Shown here: positions 16,197 through 24,950 of the stretch, piece after piece | How the letters are laid out: every line of letters begins with the position of its first letter | Numbering within the stretch: position 1 is the stretch's first letter | Source: JANNYA01 sp031422315 | Lineage (GTDB): Bacteria; Pseudomonadota; Gammaproteobacteria; Xanthomonadales; SZUA-5 | Direction: 5' to 3' | Assembly: GCA_031422315.1 (NCBI GenBank) | Contig: JANOQN010000033.1 | Span: 1-30,493 of the forward strand | DNA length: 30,493 bases | Notes under the pieces: generated by a model | Databases searched by the model: none | What the model was told of the DNA's origin: nothing | What the model saw: only the letters and a program-made list of their open reading frames with translations | Program-made: the position numbers and the translations under genes

Positions 16197-18305
16197 ATGG
16201 TTCGAAGAAGCCTACTTTTGCTGGTTTTGCTGGCACTTTTAATTGTGAAACTTGAACTTTTTAATGCGCCACCGGCTTCCAATCTGGAAATCCGAATTGA
16301 TTCAGAAAAACCGACTCCGTTTGGTTGGCCAGCGGCGCTGCACTTGATTGCCGGCAATGGCATTTCCGGGCTAAAAAACGGCGCGGTTTTGCACGCACAA
16401 TTCGCTGATCCTTTCGGGATTGCAATTGCGCCTAACGGCTTGGCCTACATTGCCGATGCGGGCAAAAACAACCTCATCCGCATGATTGACAATACTGGCT
16501 TAGTCAGCACGTTTGCAGGATCATTTGAAGGCTACAGAGATGGCTCAGCCAGCGAGGCGCGCTTTCATACGCCTTCGGGCATCGCCGTTGATGGCAACGG
16601 CAATTTATATGTTGCGGATACCGGCAATCACGCGATTCGAAAAATATCGCCCTTGGGCGTTGTTAGCACATTAGCGGGCACCGGCGAATCTGGGTTTCTG
16701 GATGGGCCAGGCAAGCGCGCAGAATTGAACGGGCCAATGGGCGTCGCGGTGAACGCGGCGGGGCAAGTTTTTTTTACCGATACCTACAATGATCGAATTC
16801 GGGTGATTGACACGGATGGCCATGTGCGCACGTTGGCGGGTAGCCGCGTTTCTGGGTTCGCTGACGGCGCTGGCGAAAATGCACAATTTGATACGCCCAC
16901 CGGCATTGCGCTGGATGGCGCAGGTGCGCTTTGGATTGCCGATACCCGCAACCATGCTATTCGGCGGATGAGTGCATCTGGAACAGTATCGACGCTAATT
17001 CGGAGTGATCGATTTGCCGAACCCAATGCGTTACGCCGGCCCTTGAGCCTGGCGGTGACGCACGATGGCTTTGTTTATGTTGGTGAGATGTCTCAAGGGC
17101 GCGTTCTGCAAATCAATTCAGCTGGAGAATCGCGGTCCATTATTGGCGCGCTAGGAAACTTGCGGTTAGCAAGACCGTCTGGCCTTGCATTGACCAATGA
17201 TGATCGATTGTTAGTCACCGATTCGAGTAGCTTTCGCGTGCATCAGATTCGGCTTGCGGAAAAAAACCCACTCAATCCAGCGCGTGTAACTGTTGGGCCC
17301 GCACCGGACAATCCGCTTCCTGAAACTAAGTTTCGCTGGCCACTCGCGCCGCAGCTCGGCTGGCATGAAGTGGTCGGCACGATGGGCGAAGTTCGGGGCG
17401 ATGGCTTAGGCGATAGCCGACATCATCTGCACAGCGGTTTGGATGTACGAGGCGATGTCGGCCAGTTGGTTTTCGCGATTGCAGATGCGAAAGTCAGCAG
17501 CCCGGTCGGAACCTGGGGTTACGGTGAACTAAACGAGAGCATCGAGCTTGATCAAATTACTTACGTCCATTTGCGGGTTGGACGAAGGGCAAACCGCGCT
17601 GTACTTGACGCAAGTCGATTCAATGAGCAAAACGGTGATGTACATAATGCGCACATTCGCGTACGGCGCGGCACAAAATTTAGCGCAGGTGATCGATTAG
17701 GTACACTTAACAGCTTTGCGCATGTGCATCTTAAAGTCGGCGCCAGCGGGTTTGAACAAAATCCAATGCAGCTAGCATTCTTGAAATTTAGTGATAGGCG
17801 TGCACCGGTCATTGAAAAAATTAGCTTGCTAGACGCGCAAGATAAAGCCTTAAACACGATAGAAAATAGGCACTTAGTCGTACCTCAAAATCATCTTGGC
17901 TTACAAATCGTGGTCGATGCCTATGATCAAGTCGATCGCAATCTAGCGCGTCGGCGCTTAGGGCTGTATGCGCTAGGTTATCAGTGGCTCAATGCAAAAG
18001 GCGATCCATTGCCAGGTTTTGCGGTGCCGCGCTTACGCATTGAATTTAACCAATTGCCGCAAGGTGATGCGGCAACAAAAATCGCCTTTGCTCCAGGCAG
18101 TGGCATCGCCGCGCACGGCCATAAAATGACCAAATATCGCTATCAACTTAGCAACCTTATTGTTGATGGTAAAACTGAGCATGCGCTTTGGCAGCCTTCA
18201 GAGCTAGGCGCGGGCGATTACATTCTTCGAATTTCCGCGCGAGATTTTAGCGGCAATGAGGCGAAAGTGGGCCGCGATTTGCGGGTGCGAATCAAGGCGC
18301 TTTAG
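16197..18305 (+). CDS. Exported NHL beta-propeller protein with C-terminal M23-type peptidase domain
   Basis: 702 residues from ATG 16197; a GTG nine bases upstream (16188) is possible. The N-terminus VRRSLLLLVLLALLIVKLEL is a signal anchor or signal peptide. Six NHL repeats (about residues 55-355) carry PxGIAVDxxGNLYVADTxNHxIRKI-like signatures, enough for one six-bladed propeller. An M23/LytM-like domain follows (about 370-525): His412 and Asp416 in HSGLD and His509/His511 in HVHLKV match the HxxxD and HxH zinc motifs. The last 180 residues are beta-rich and resemble an Ig-like domain (DYILRISARDFSGNEA). M23 enzymes cut peptidoglycan cross-bridges; whether this one does or is a scaffold is open. 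The gene stands alone, 221 bases before pssA. Confidence 0.83.
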   Translation: MVRRSLLLLVLLALLIVKLELFNAPPASNLEIRIDSEKPTPFGWPAALHLIAGNGISGLKNGAVLHAQFADPFGIAIAPNGLAYIADAGKNNLIRMIDNTGLVSTFAGSFEGYRDGSASEARFHTPSGIAVDGNGNLYVADTGNHAIRKISPLGVVSTLAGTGESGFLDGPGKRAELNGPMGVAVNAAGQVFFTDTYNDRIRVIDTDGHVRTLAGSRVSGFADGAGENAQFDTPTGIALDGAGALWIADTRNHAIRRMSASGTVSTLIRSDRFAEPNALRRPLSLAVTHDGFVYVGEMSQGRVLQINSAGESRSIIGALGNLRLARPSGLALTNDDRLLVTDSSSFRVHQIRLAEKNPLNPARVTVGPAPDNPLPETKFRWPLAPQLGWHEVVGTMGEVRGDGLGDSRHHLHSGLDVRGDVGQLVFAIADAKVSSPVGTWGYGELNESIELDQITYVHLRVGRRANRAVLDASRFNEQNGDVHNAHIRVRRGTKFSAGDRLGTLNSFAHVHLKVGASGFEQNPMQLAFLKFSDRRAPVIEKISLLDAQDKALNTIENRHLVVPQNHLGLQIVVDAYDQVDRNLARRRLGLYALGYQWLNAKGDPLPGFAVPRLRIEFNQLPQGDAATKIAFAPGSGIAAHGHKMTKYRYQLSNLIVDGKTEHALWQPSELGAGDYILRISARDFSGNEAKVGRDLRVRIKAL

Positions 18306-18526
18306 CGGCGATTTTTTACCGACATGCCTTCACTGATGGCTTGTTGCTCAGCCAACACCTTGCCAAAGAAACCCCGCTACAACAATTTTGGCGCATTGTT
18401 GCTATTTTCCGACATCGTCTAACCAAAATCACCCAACCAGCCTTAATCACACCGCTTCAGCCAAGTTTCCCCAGCTTGCTTGGTCAATTGCGTACCATAG
18501 CGGCAAATGCATCTAAAGGAACGGCA

Positions 18527-19408
18527 GTGGCAGATAAAGACGGGCAAGCCAAAGCGAGCGCAAGCGCAGCAATGAGTGAAAAGCAAACCGAACGGCGGCG
18601 TGGCATTTACTTGCTGCCCAACTTATTGACCACCTGCGCTATTTTTGCAGGCTATTACGCCATTGTGGCGAGCATCAACGGGCGCTGGGTGGATGCCTGC
18701 ATGGCGGTGTTTATCGCGGCGTTTTTTGATGGCATTGACGGCCGCGTTGCTAGGTTGACGAACTCGCAAAGCGAATTTGGTGTGCAATACGACTCGCTGA
18801 GTGATCTGGTTAGCTTTGGGCTGGCGCCAAGTTTGATTATGTACAACTGGTCCTTGGTGCACTTAAAAGAATTGGGCCCAATTTTTGGCAAGCTTGGCTG
18901 GTTAGCCGCGTTTCTATACACCGCCTGTGCCGCATTGAGATTGGCGCGTTTTAATGTGCAAGTCGGCGTGGCGGACAAACGCTTTTTCCAAGGCTTAGCC
19001 AGTCCTGCAGCCGCCGCAACGATGGTGTCGCTTATTTGGGCTGTCGAAAAATGGGGCGGCGATGGCAAAGCAGTGCGCTGGCTAACGCCGTTTGTGACCG
19101 CGAGTGTAGCGCTGTTGATGGTCAGCAATTTGCGTTACTACAGTTTTAAAGCCTGGCCGGAAAAAGTGCCGTTTATTTGGGCCATTGCGATTGTTTTAGT
19201 GTTTGTAGCGATTGCATTGCACCCGCCCGCAGCGTTGCTGTCGATAGTCTGGGTTTACATTGCCTCTGGGCCAATCATGACCATTTTAGGTATGTATTCA
19301 AAAGGTAAAAAACTAGCGCAAGATTTGCCAGCGGAAATCAATAGTAAGTCTCAACATGTTCGCGACGAAAACATACAGTCCGACGGAAACAACGCGAGTC
19401 AGGATTAA
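18527..19408 (+). CDS. pssA: CDP-diacylglycerol--serine O-phosphatidyltransferase
   Basis: 293 residues from GTG 18527, chosen because AAAGGA lies six bases upstream; the frame stays open to 18341 but without a better start. The CDP-alcohol phosphotransferase signature D-x2-DG-x2-AR-x8-G-x3-D-x3-D is intact: DGIDGRVARL followed by FGVQYDSLSD. The protein has several hydrophobic segments (NLLTTCAIFAGYYAIVASI, VALLMVSNL, IWAIAIVLVFVAIAL), as expected for an integral inner-membrane enzyme. It makes phosphatidylserine from CDP-diacylglycerol and serine, the first step to phosphatidylethanolamine. A polar N-terminus of about 25 residues and a polar tail after GKKLAQDL flank the membrane core. Five bases separate it from the next gene, so the two are probably co-transcribed. 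The 18306-18526 leader holds nothing I can identify. Confidence 0.93.
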   Translation: MADKDGQAKASASAAMSEKQTERRRGIYLLPNLLTTCAIFAGYYAIVASINGRWVDACMAVFIAAFFDGIDGRVARLTNSQSEFGVQYDSLSDLVSFGLAPSLIMYNWSLVHLKELGPIFGKLGWLAAFLYTACAALRLARFNVQVGVADKRFFQGLASPAAAATMVSLIWAVEKWGGDGKAVRWLTPFVTASVALLMVSNLRYYSFKAWPEKVPFIWAIAIVLVFVAIALHPPAALLSIVWVYIASGPIMTILGMYSKGKKLAQDLPAEINSKSQHVRDENIQSDGNNASQD

Positions 19409-19410
19409 CA

Positions 19411-19432
19411 TTAGTGAGTTCCAGCTCACTAA
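19411..19432 (+). promoter_or_regulatory. Hairpin covering the start codon of the GAF/PP2C gene
   Basis: TTAGTGAG (19411-19418) and CTCACTAA (19425-19432) form a perfect 8-bp stem with a 6-base loop. The GTG start at 19414-19416 lies inside the 5' arm, and an in-frame ATG begins at the last stem base (19432). As RNA this would hide the GTG until a ribosome finishing pssA opens it, or shift initiation to the ATG. A DNA-binding site is the alternative. Confidence 0.5.
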
Positions 19433-21096
19433 TGCCAAGTGATCAGGCTCCGTTCGGTGTCCCAGATTGGAGCCGCGCTGAGCTGCGCATGCTGGCAGAT
19501 TTGAGTGAAGCATTCACCGATTCAATTGATTTAGAACACACGTTAAAAGAAGCGGTACATAGGATTGCCCAGCACATGCAGGCTGAGGCAGCGTCACTAT
19601 TTTTACTTGAGGAAAATGGTGATTTAATTTGCCGCGCCAGCGCCGGGCCGATCAACGTGGTCGGCCTGCGGGTGCGCGCTGGGCACGGCATTGTCGGCCG
19701 CACCGTGCAGCAAAATCGCGTACAGCTGATTCCAGATGTGCAGCACGACCCGGATTACATAGGCTCAGGTGTGCGCGTCAAAGGCTTTGAACCCAGAACC
19801 ATGGTGTGCGCGCCGCTGAGCAATCGCTTCGGCGCGCTTGGCGCGCTGCAGGTGATCAACAAACAAGGTGGTGAATCCTTCAATTCCTTGGATGCCGACA
19901 TTCTGCGCGTGCTGTGCGTGCCCACCACGCTCGCCTTGAATAACGCGCGTATGGCGCAGGATTTATTACAGCAAAACCGCATTCGGCGCGAATTCGAGCT
20001 AGCCCGGCAAATGCAGCAAACCCTGCTGCCGAAGCGGAAAATCGGCTCGAGAGTGCAGGCGATGAATCGGCCGGCTAACGAGATATCCGGTGATTTTTTC
20101 GACTATTTTAGCTTGCCTGATGGCCGAATCGCCTTCACCGTCGGTGATGTGTCTGGCAAAGGCATGGACGCAGCCTTGTTGATGGTGCGGGCATCCAGCT
20201 TATTGCGGTTTTTTGGCAAAAGCGCGCTCAAACCCGCTATTTGGCTGGCGCGCGCGAACGAAGAAATGTGCCAAACCGTGCAGCGCGGCATGTTTGTTTG
20301 CGCAGTCGTCGGCATCTATCAGCCAGACGATGGCACGGTAGAGCTAGCCTCAGCCGGCTTTCCACCCGTATTGCTGCGCAGCGGGCCCAATCATTATAAA
20401 GCTATCGAAGCACACGGCCCGCCACTTGGCGTGTTAGATGGCATGCACTACGACAGTAGCCGATTTTGCCTAGCCGGCCGAAGTCTATATTGCTATTCCG
20501 ATGGGCTTAGCGATATCCGCGCGAGCACTGGAGAAGTGCAGGGCCTTGATGGCGTGTGCGCGCTGCTCGAATCGGTGCAAACCGCGTCAACTCAAGCAAG
20601 GCTGCGCGCGCTATCGTGGCGGCTTAAGCAAAAAAAATTACCGGACGATACAACGGTATTGATGATTGACGATGCCGCTCCAGAGCCCAGATTAATCGGC
20701 GAAATGGGCGTGTTGAGCAGGGCTGAAAATCTTAAACCGGTGCGCGATTGGTTCAAAGCCATATTGCAGCGTTTGTGCGTGGAAGCGGATGCCAGCGCAC
20801 AGCTGGTATTGGCGCTCGATGAAGCCGTTGCCAACTGCATTCGCCACAGCTGCGCAGGCTGCCCCGACCGGCGCATCGAACTGCGCGCATTACTCAACGG
20901 CGGCGCGCTGCACGTTGAGATTCAAGACGACACGCCTGAGTTTGATTACGCCACGATCAAACCGCGCGATTTAAATGAATGCCGCGCCGGCGGCTTGGGC
21001 ATCAATTTAATTGATATGAGTTTTGATCACTGGCATTTCAGCCGCGCCGAGGCTGGGTTCGGTAACTTGTTGACGCTCGTTAAAAAACTCTACTGA
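19414..21096 (+). CDS. GAF-PP2C (SpoIIE/RsbU-type) phosphatase with C-terminal HATPase (RsbW-like) domain
   Basis: 560 residues from GTG 19414; ATG at 19432 is an alternative. An N-terminal GAF sensor domain (about 25-190, ending GALGALQVINKQGGESF) joins via a coiled segment (RREFELARQMQQTLLP, typical of RsbU linkers) to a PP2C/SpoIIE Ser/Thr phosphatase (about 205-415). That domain keeps its metal-binding motifs GDFFDYF, VGDVSGKGMDAAL, YSDGLSD and DDTTVLMI. A C-terminal GHKL ATPase follows (about 425-560), with N-box ALDEAVANCIRHS and G-box GGLGINLIDMS. In partner-switching systems such proteins combine phosphatase and anti-sigma kinase activities acting on an STAS anti-sigma antagonist. No STAS protein or sigma factor is nearby. 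It is cytoplasmic and follows pssA by five bases. Confidence 0.9.
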   Translation: MSSSSLMPSDQAPFGVPDWSRAELRMLADLSEAFTDSIDLEHTLKEAVHRIAQHMQAEAASLFLLEENGDLICRASAGPINVVGLRVRAGHGIVGRTVQQNRVQLIPDVQHDPDYIGSGVRVKGFEPRTMVCAPLSNRFGALGALQVINKQGGESFNSLDADILRVLCVPTTLALNNARMAQDLLQQNRIRREFELARQMQQTLLPKRKIGSRVQAMNRPANEISGDFFDYFSLPDGRIAFTVGDVSGKGMDAALLMVRASSLLRFFGKSALKPAIWLARANEEMCQTVQRGMFVCAVVGIYQPDDGTVELASAGFPPVLLRSGPNHYKAIEAHGPPLGVLDGMHYDSSRFCLAGRSLYCYSDGLSDIRASTGEVQGLDGVCALLESVQTASTQARLRALSWRLKQKKLPDDTTVLMIDDAAPEPRLIGEMGVLSRAENLKPVRDWFKAILQRLCVEADASAQLVLALDEAVANCIRHSCAGCPDRRIELRALLNGGALHVEIQDDTPEFDYATIKPRDLNECRAGGLGINLIDMSFDHWHFSRAEAGFGNLLTLVKKLY

Positions 21097-21140
21097 GGTT
21101 CCCGAAGAGAGCGTTAGCTACCCGTTGCACATTGCTATTG

Positions 21141-21169
21141 TTGATATAACATAACTAATTCGGTATAAC
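21141..21169 (+). promoter_or_regulatory. Sigma70-type promoter of the TonB receptor gene
   Basis: TTGATA (21141-21146), a 17-base spacer and TATAAC (21164-21169) make a strong match to the consensus. The expected start is near 21176, leaving a leader of about 30 bases. The receptor ATG has no clear Shine-Dalgarno. Confidence 0.55.
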
Positions 21170-21179
21170 TGTTATAACA
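21145..21179 (+). promoter_or_regulatory. TATAAC repeats and palindrome overlapping the promoter, candidate metal-regulator operator
   Basis: TATAAC occurs at 21145, 21164 and 21173, with ATAAC at 21151. TATAAC-T-GTTATA (21164-21176) is a perfect inverted repeat, and TGTTATAACA (21170-21179) is a perfect 10-bp palindrome; they share half-sites. GTTATA/TATAAC half-sites are those of gammaproteobacterial Zur boxes, but the canonical spacing is not present. Binding here would cover the -10 region. Confidence 0.4.
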
Positions 21180-21205
21180 TCTCAACAATTGTCGATACCG
21201 TAATT

Positions 21206-23245
21206 ATGAATTGTTCAACGAAAAGCCGTCAAATCCTATCAATTGCAGTCAAAAGCGCGCTCGTCAGCGGTCTATTTTTAAACCACGCCATCGCACAAGT
21301 CAGTGACGCTGAAACGCTGGACGAAATTATCGTCACGGCCTCACCACTCGGTGAACGCGCTGATGAAACCGCGCAGCCGGTAGCCGTCGTGCGCGGGCAA
21401 GCGCTGCTGGATCACACCGGCGCACAAGCGGGCAGTGCGGTTGAACACTTGCCCGGTGTGCAAAGCTCATTCTTTGGTGCAGGCGTGGGCCGGCCGATTA
21501 TTCGCGGTTTGGAAGGCGCACGCGTGCAAGTGCTCAGCGGCGGTGTTAGCAGCATGGACGCCTCGACCGTTAGCCCGGATCACGCGGTAGCGATCGAGCC
21601 ATTTTTGGCGGATCAAATTGAAGTACTTAAAGGCCCAGCAACGCTGCTTTATGGCTCTGGCGCGATTGGTGGTGTAGTTAACATTGCCGATGGCCGCTTG
21701 CCCGAGCAAGTCAAATTAGGCGCAAGTGGGCGCGCTGAATTAAGCGGCGATTCCGGCGCCAATGCTCTCTTGGGCGCATTGCGTGCGGACTACGGTGTAG
21801 AAGCTGGCAGCGGCGCATGGATGCTGCACGCGGATGCGGTTTACCGTGATCAAGACAACTACGAAATCCCTGACCAAGCGGAATCCACACTCGCCGGTAC
21901 CGGGCTTGAGAGCCGCAATGCAGGCGTTAGCGCCAGTTACTTAGGCGAATCGGCGCGTTTTGGTTTGAGCGTAAGCCAGTTCAATAGCTTGTATGGCATT
22001 CCAGAAGAGGAAGAAGCCGACGAAACGGCCAGCGTCAGTCCATTAAGCCGTGGCAAGTCAGTAGACGCTTCCGGGGTGCGAATTGATCTGGAGCAAGATC
22101 GAATTGATGTATCAGCAGCATTGCTTGAGCTGGGTGATTTTTTCGAGCAGGCGGAGATACGCTACGGCAGCAACGATTATCAACACGTCGAGCTTGAAGG
22201 CGATGAAGTCGGTACCTTGTTTGACGTACAAAGTCATGAAGCGCGCTTAGAAACGGTGCATGCAGGCTTGATCGGCGAGGGCAAAGGCGCGCTCGGCTTA
22301 ACGAACGATCAGCGCGATTTCAAGGCGATTGGCGAGGAGGCCTTTGTGCCGTTTTCCAAAAGCCGTGGCGTAGGTTTGTTTACCGTGCAGCACATTGAAT
22401 CGGGTGCATGGCATACCGATGTCGGCGTGCGATTTGATCGGGTGAAGCTGCGTGCAGAGGGTTTTGCCGAGCGCAGCGATAGCCTGCGTACTGCCTCTTT
22501 TGCTACGCGCTATTCGATGGAATCAGGATTGCAGCTAACGCTTAACTTAGATCGCGCTGAACGTGCGCCGGTAGCCGAAGAGCTGTTTAGCGAAGGCGCG
22601 CACATTGCCACGCAATCGTATGAGCGTGGCGATGCCGATCTAGAAAAAGAATCATCGTTCAATGCCGAGCTAGGCGCGCATTTGCACTTAGAGGACACCC
22701 ATTTTTCGGCCAGCGTGTATCGCAATCGTTTCAATGATTTTATCTACCAGCAAGATGGCAACGAGATTATCGATGACCTGCCGCTGCAGATTTGGACGCA
22801 GGCCGACGCACGCTTTACCGGCGTCGAGCTGCAAGCCAGCACCGCGCTGATGCAAGATGAAACGATGGGTACGCTGCGCGGCGAAGTCATATTCGATCGA
22901 GTGAACGCACGCTTAGATGCGGGTGGAAATTTGCCGCGCATTGCCCCGCAGCGGGTCGGCGCGAATTTAACGTGGGCCTTAAATGGCTGGCAGGCGCGTT
23001 TAGGCGCAGTGCGCAATGGCAAGCAAAATCGCACCGCCGAATTTGAATCGGCAACCGATGGTTTTACCCGAGTCGACTTAGATTTATCGCGCGATTTCAG
23101 TCTGGGTGATGCGGCCAATGCACAAGTGTTTCTGCGGGTCAGAAATGCGACCGATGAGCTGGCGCGCGCACATACCTCGTTCCTGAAAGAATTTGCGCCA
23201 CTGCCTGGGCGCAATATTGGCTTGGGGGTGCGGGTTTTTTGGTAG
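21206..23245 (+). CDS. ZnuD-like TonB-dependent outer-membrane receptor
   Basis: 679 residues. Signal peptide (about 1-30, ending LNHAIA), then a TonB-box-like DEIIVTAS, a plug domain (about 45-165) and a 22-strand type barrel ending in the aromatic RVFW. The plug motif SPDHAVAIEPFLADQIEVLK followed by GPATLLYGSGAIGGVVN is characteristic of the ZnuD zinc-receptor group, as are GDEVGTLFD, GEEAFVPFS and the tail AHTSFLKEFAPLPGRN. ZnuD-type proteins import zinc (in some species haem) with TonB energy. The barrel loop after LYGIP, His-rich in relatives I recall, here reads EEEEADETAS with no His. That may weaken or change metal choice. Regulation by Zur is suggested by the upstream TATAAC repeats. 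The gene is followed by an IS110 element. Confidence 0.87.
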   Translation: MNCSTKSRQILSIAVKSALVSGLFLNHAIAQVSDAETLDEIIVTASPLGERADETAQPVAVVRGQALLDHTGAQAGSAVEHLPGVQSSFFGAGVGRPIIRGLEGARVQVLSGGVSSMDASTVSPDHAVAIEPFLADQIEVLKGPATLLYGSGAIGGVVNIADGRLPEQVKLGASGRAELSGDSGANALLGALRADYGVEAGSGAWMLHADAVYRDQDNYEIPDQAESTLAGTGLESRNAGVSASYLGESARFGLSVSQFNSLYGIPEEEEADETASVSPLSRGKSVDASGVRIDLEQDRIDVSAALLELGDFFEQAEIRYGSNDYQHVELEGDEVGTLFDVQSHEARLETVHAGLIGEGKGALGLTNDQRDFKAIGEEAFVPFSKSRGVGLFTVQHIESGAWHTDVGVRFDRVKLRAEGFAERSDSLRTASFATRYSMESGLQLTLNLDRAERAPVAEELFSEGAHIATQSYERGDADLEKESSFNAELGAHLHLEDTHFSASVYRNRFNDFIYQQDGNEIIDDLPLQIWTQADARFTGVELQASTALMQDETMGTLRGEVIFDRVNARLDAGGNLPRIAPQRVGANLTWALNGWQARLGAVRNGKQNRTAEFESATDGFTRVDLDLSRDFSLGDAANAQVFLRVRNATDELARAHTSFLKEFAPLPGRNIGLGVRVFW

Positions 23246-23360
23246 GGGTTTTAGGCGAATCCTGCTTCCTGCTTCGGGGTCGTATCGCCAGTTCAAATGA
23301 CCCCCAACGCACCCTCTCCCCCAACCCCTACCCATGAACCACCACCTAAGTGATTGATTT

Positions 23361-24686
23361 TCATGAGGCAGGCATAGCAGCTGGAGACAACGGGACGATT
23401 GCAAAGCCTTGCGATTTTGCAATTTTCGCAAGCCGCTGTCGCTCACTTTCTTGAATTTTGACATTGTATGCATTCAATCCATATTCCACGAAGGCTAAGC
23501 CTTTGGTCATCGCGCGCCAGAAGAGTGCCGCTAACTTTCGAGCAAGTGCTTTGTTGGCAATGAGTCCTCCTCGCCTTGCGCGCAACTTGCGATACGCACC
23601 GCCTAGGCCTTTGTCGACCGATTGCGCCAGCGAGCGTGCCATCGTGCAAAACAGCCGCCCCGTCCTGTTACACCGCCGCGATTCGTTACGGCTTCGCTTT
23701 CCGCTTTGTTTTGATGCAGGTGCTAAACCGCTCCACGCGGTAAAGTGCTTTTCCGTTGGCCAAGCACTCAGATCAGTACCCACTTCACTGATCACTTGCA
23801 GCAACGTATGGTCGCCAATGCCGGGTATCTCCGTCACATCTTCACCATTGCACACTTGCACCAACATCCGATGCAATCCTTCAATATCCGGCGTATTTGG
23901 ACCGCTCGGTTTTCCCCGCAATGGCACGTTTGCGTCATCTGGATCGCCGCCCATCTGTTTCAGTGCGCCTTCAATTTCCGTATCGCAATCACTGATTCGC
24001 TGCTGATAGAACTCCCAGCACAATAAGGCTTGTTTTAACGCAAACAGGTGCTCCGCTACGTAGTTGCCGCGCAACGATTCTATGATTGAAATCGATTTAC
24101 GCTTTTGAATCTGCTTATCACACAATTTCAAAAGCACCTCAGGATCCCGCTCACCCGCCAAAATCGCCCGAGTTACTTTTAGCCCGCTCACGCCAACCAA
24201 GCTACTGATCTCCGAATGAAACTTGATATTCATCCGTATCAAGGCTTTTTGCATGTGCTGCACGTGACTCGCTGCCATCGTTATTAAGTCCGAACGCAGT
24301 CGAACGTAATCCTGCAAGCGACGCACGTGCGCAGGCGGTACGAACCCGCTTCGCAGCATGCCGTGCGCATGCAAGGTAGCTAACCACTGGCAATCGGATA
24401 AATCAGACTTCTTGCCCGGCAAATTACGTACATGACGGCCATTAACGACTGCTATCTCGATCTTCGCTGCCTCAAGGATTTCGTACAAACTCAACCAGTA
24501 AACCCCGGTCGCTTCTAACGCCACTTTGCGCACCTGATGCTCACGCAAATGATCGCGCAAAGCATGCAAATCGCACGTCATCGTGCCAAACTTGCGTCCC
24601 GCTTCACCCCCAATTGATACAAACATATACTCACTGCCAACGTCGATCCCCGTCGCTTTTTCGTCTAACACTGCTAACCCTTTCAT
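23361..24686 (-). CDS. IS110-family DEDD transposase (recombinase)
   Basis: 441 residues; ATG preceded by AGGAGAGGAAC, a strong Shine-Dalgarno. The N-terminal RuvC-like DEDD domain carries Asp15 (GIDVGSEY), Glu58 (ALEATGVYW), Asp95 and Asp98 (KKSDLSDCQW). A helical middle (about 110-280) follows. The C-terminal transposase-20 domain contains ITEIPG-like TEIPGIGDHTLLQ and WSGLAPASKQSGKR with the region of the catalytic Ser. Both domains are full length with no frameshift, so the protein may be active. These enzymes use a bridge RNA to recombine the circular element with its target. It is flanked by, and reads toward, the receptor gene. Confidence 0.95.
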   Translation of the reverse strand: MKGLAVLDEKATGIDVGSEYMFVSIGGEAGRKFGTMTCDLHALRDHLREHQVRKVALEATGVYWLSLYEILEAAKIEIAVVNGRHVRNLPGKKSDLSDCQWLATLHAHGMLRSGFVPPAHVRRLQDYVRLRSDLITMAASHVQHMQKALIRMNIKFHSEISSLVGVSGLKVTRAILAGERDPEVLLKLCDKQIQKRKSISIIESLRGNYVAEHLFALKQALLCWEFYQQRISDCDTEIEGALKQMGGDPDDANVPLRGKPSGPNTPDIEGLHRMLVQVCNGEDVTEIPGIGDHTLLQVISEVGTDLSAWPTEKHFTAWSGLAPASKQSGKRSRNESRRCNRTGRLFCTMARSLAQSVDKGLGGAYRKLRARRGGLIANKALARKLAALFWRAMTKGLAFVEYGLNAYNVKIQESERQRLAKIAKSQGFAIVPLSPAAMPAS

Positions 24687-24950
24687 GTTCCTCTCCTAAC
24701 AGTCAAGAATCACCACCGTGCTCGATCAATGCAGAAGCTACAAACCTACCCAGCGGGAAGCAAACAACGCTCACCAAAAAAACCCATTGCCATTGATCAA
24801 AACCATGCTCTCCCACAGGTATCTCTCCCAAAAGGCGTCGGCTACTCTGCGCGATGGCTTGCCGCAAGTCTAACGGTTCATGTGGAGAAACGGGCAAAGC
24901 ACACTTTGGGGCAAAGCCCTCCCCGCGTGAAATCCATAGCCTTTCTCAAG
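24687..24950 (-). ncRNA. Candidate IS110 bridge RNA region (non-coding left end)
   Basis: About 300 bases between the transposase start and mfd hold no credible gene. In IS110 elements of this layout the end upstream of the transposase encodes the bridge RNA, whose loops pair with target and donor DNA. On the minus strand I see short stems that fit a folded RNA: GGGC-TTT-GCCC (24909-24919) and CTTGC-G-GCAAG (24858-24868). TTGATCAA and ATTGATCGA are also repeated near 24795 and 24725. Exact RNA ends and the guide loops cannot be set by eye. Confidence 0.5.

Noticed and set aside
21164..21179. Canonical Zur box
   Set aside because: The half-sites match but the inverted order and central spacing of the gammaproteobacterial consensus do not, so only a candidate operator is reported.
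24703..24897. Minus-strand open frame in the IS110 non-coding end
   Set aside because: No ribosome site. Its recurrence in other genomes, as I recall it, is explained by conservation of the IS end, where a structured RNA is expected.
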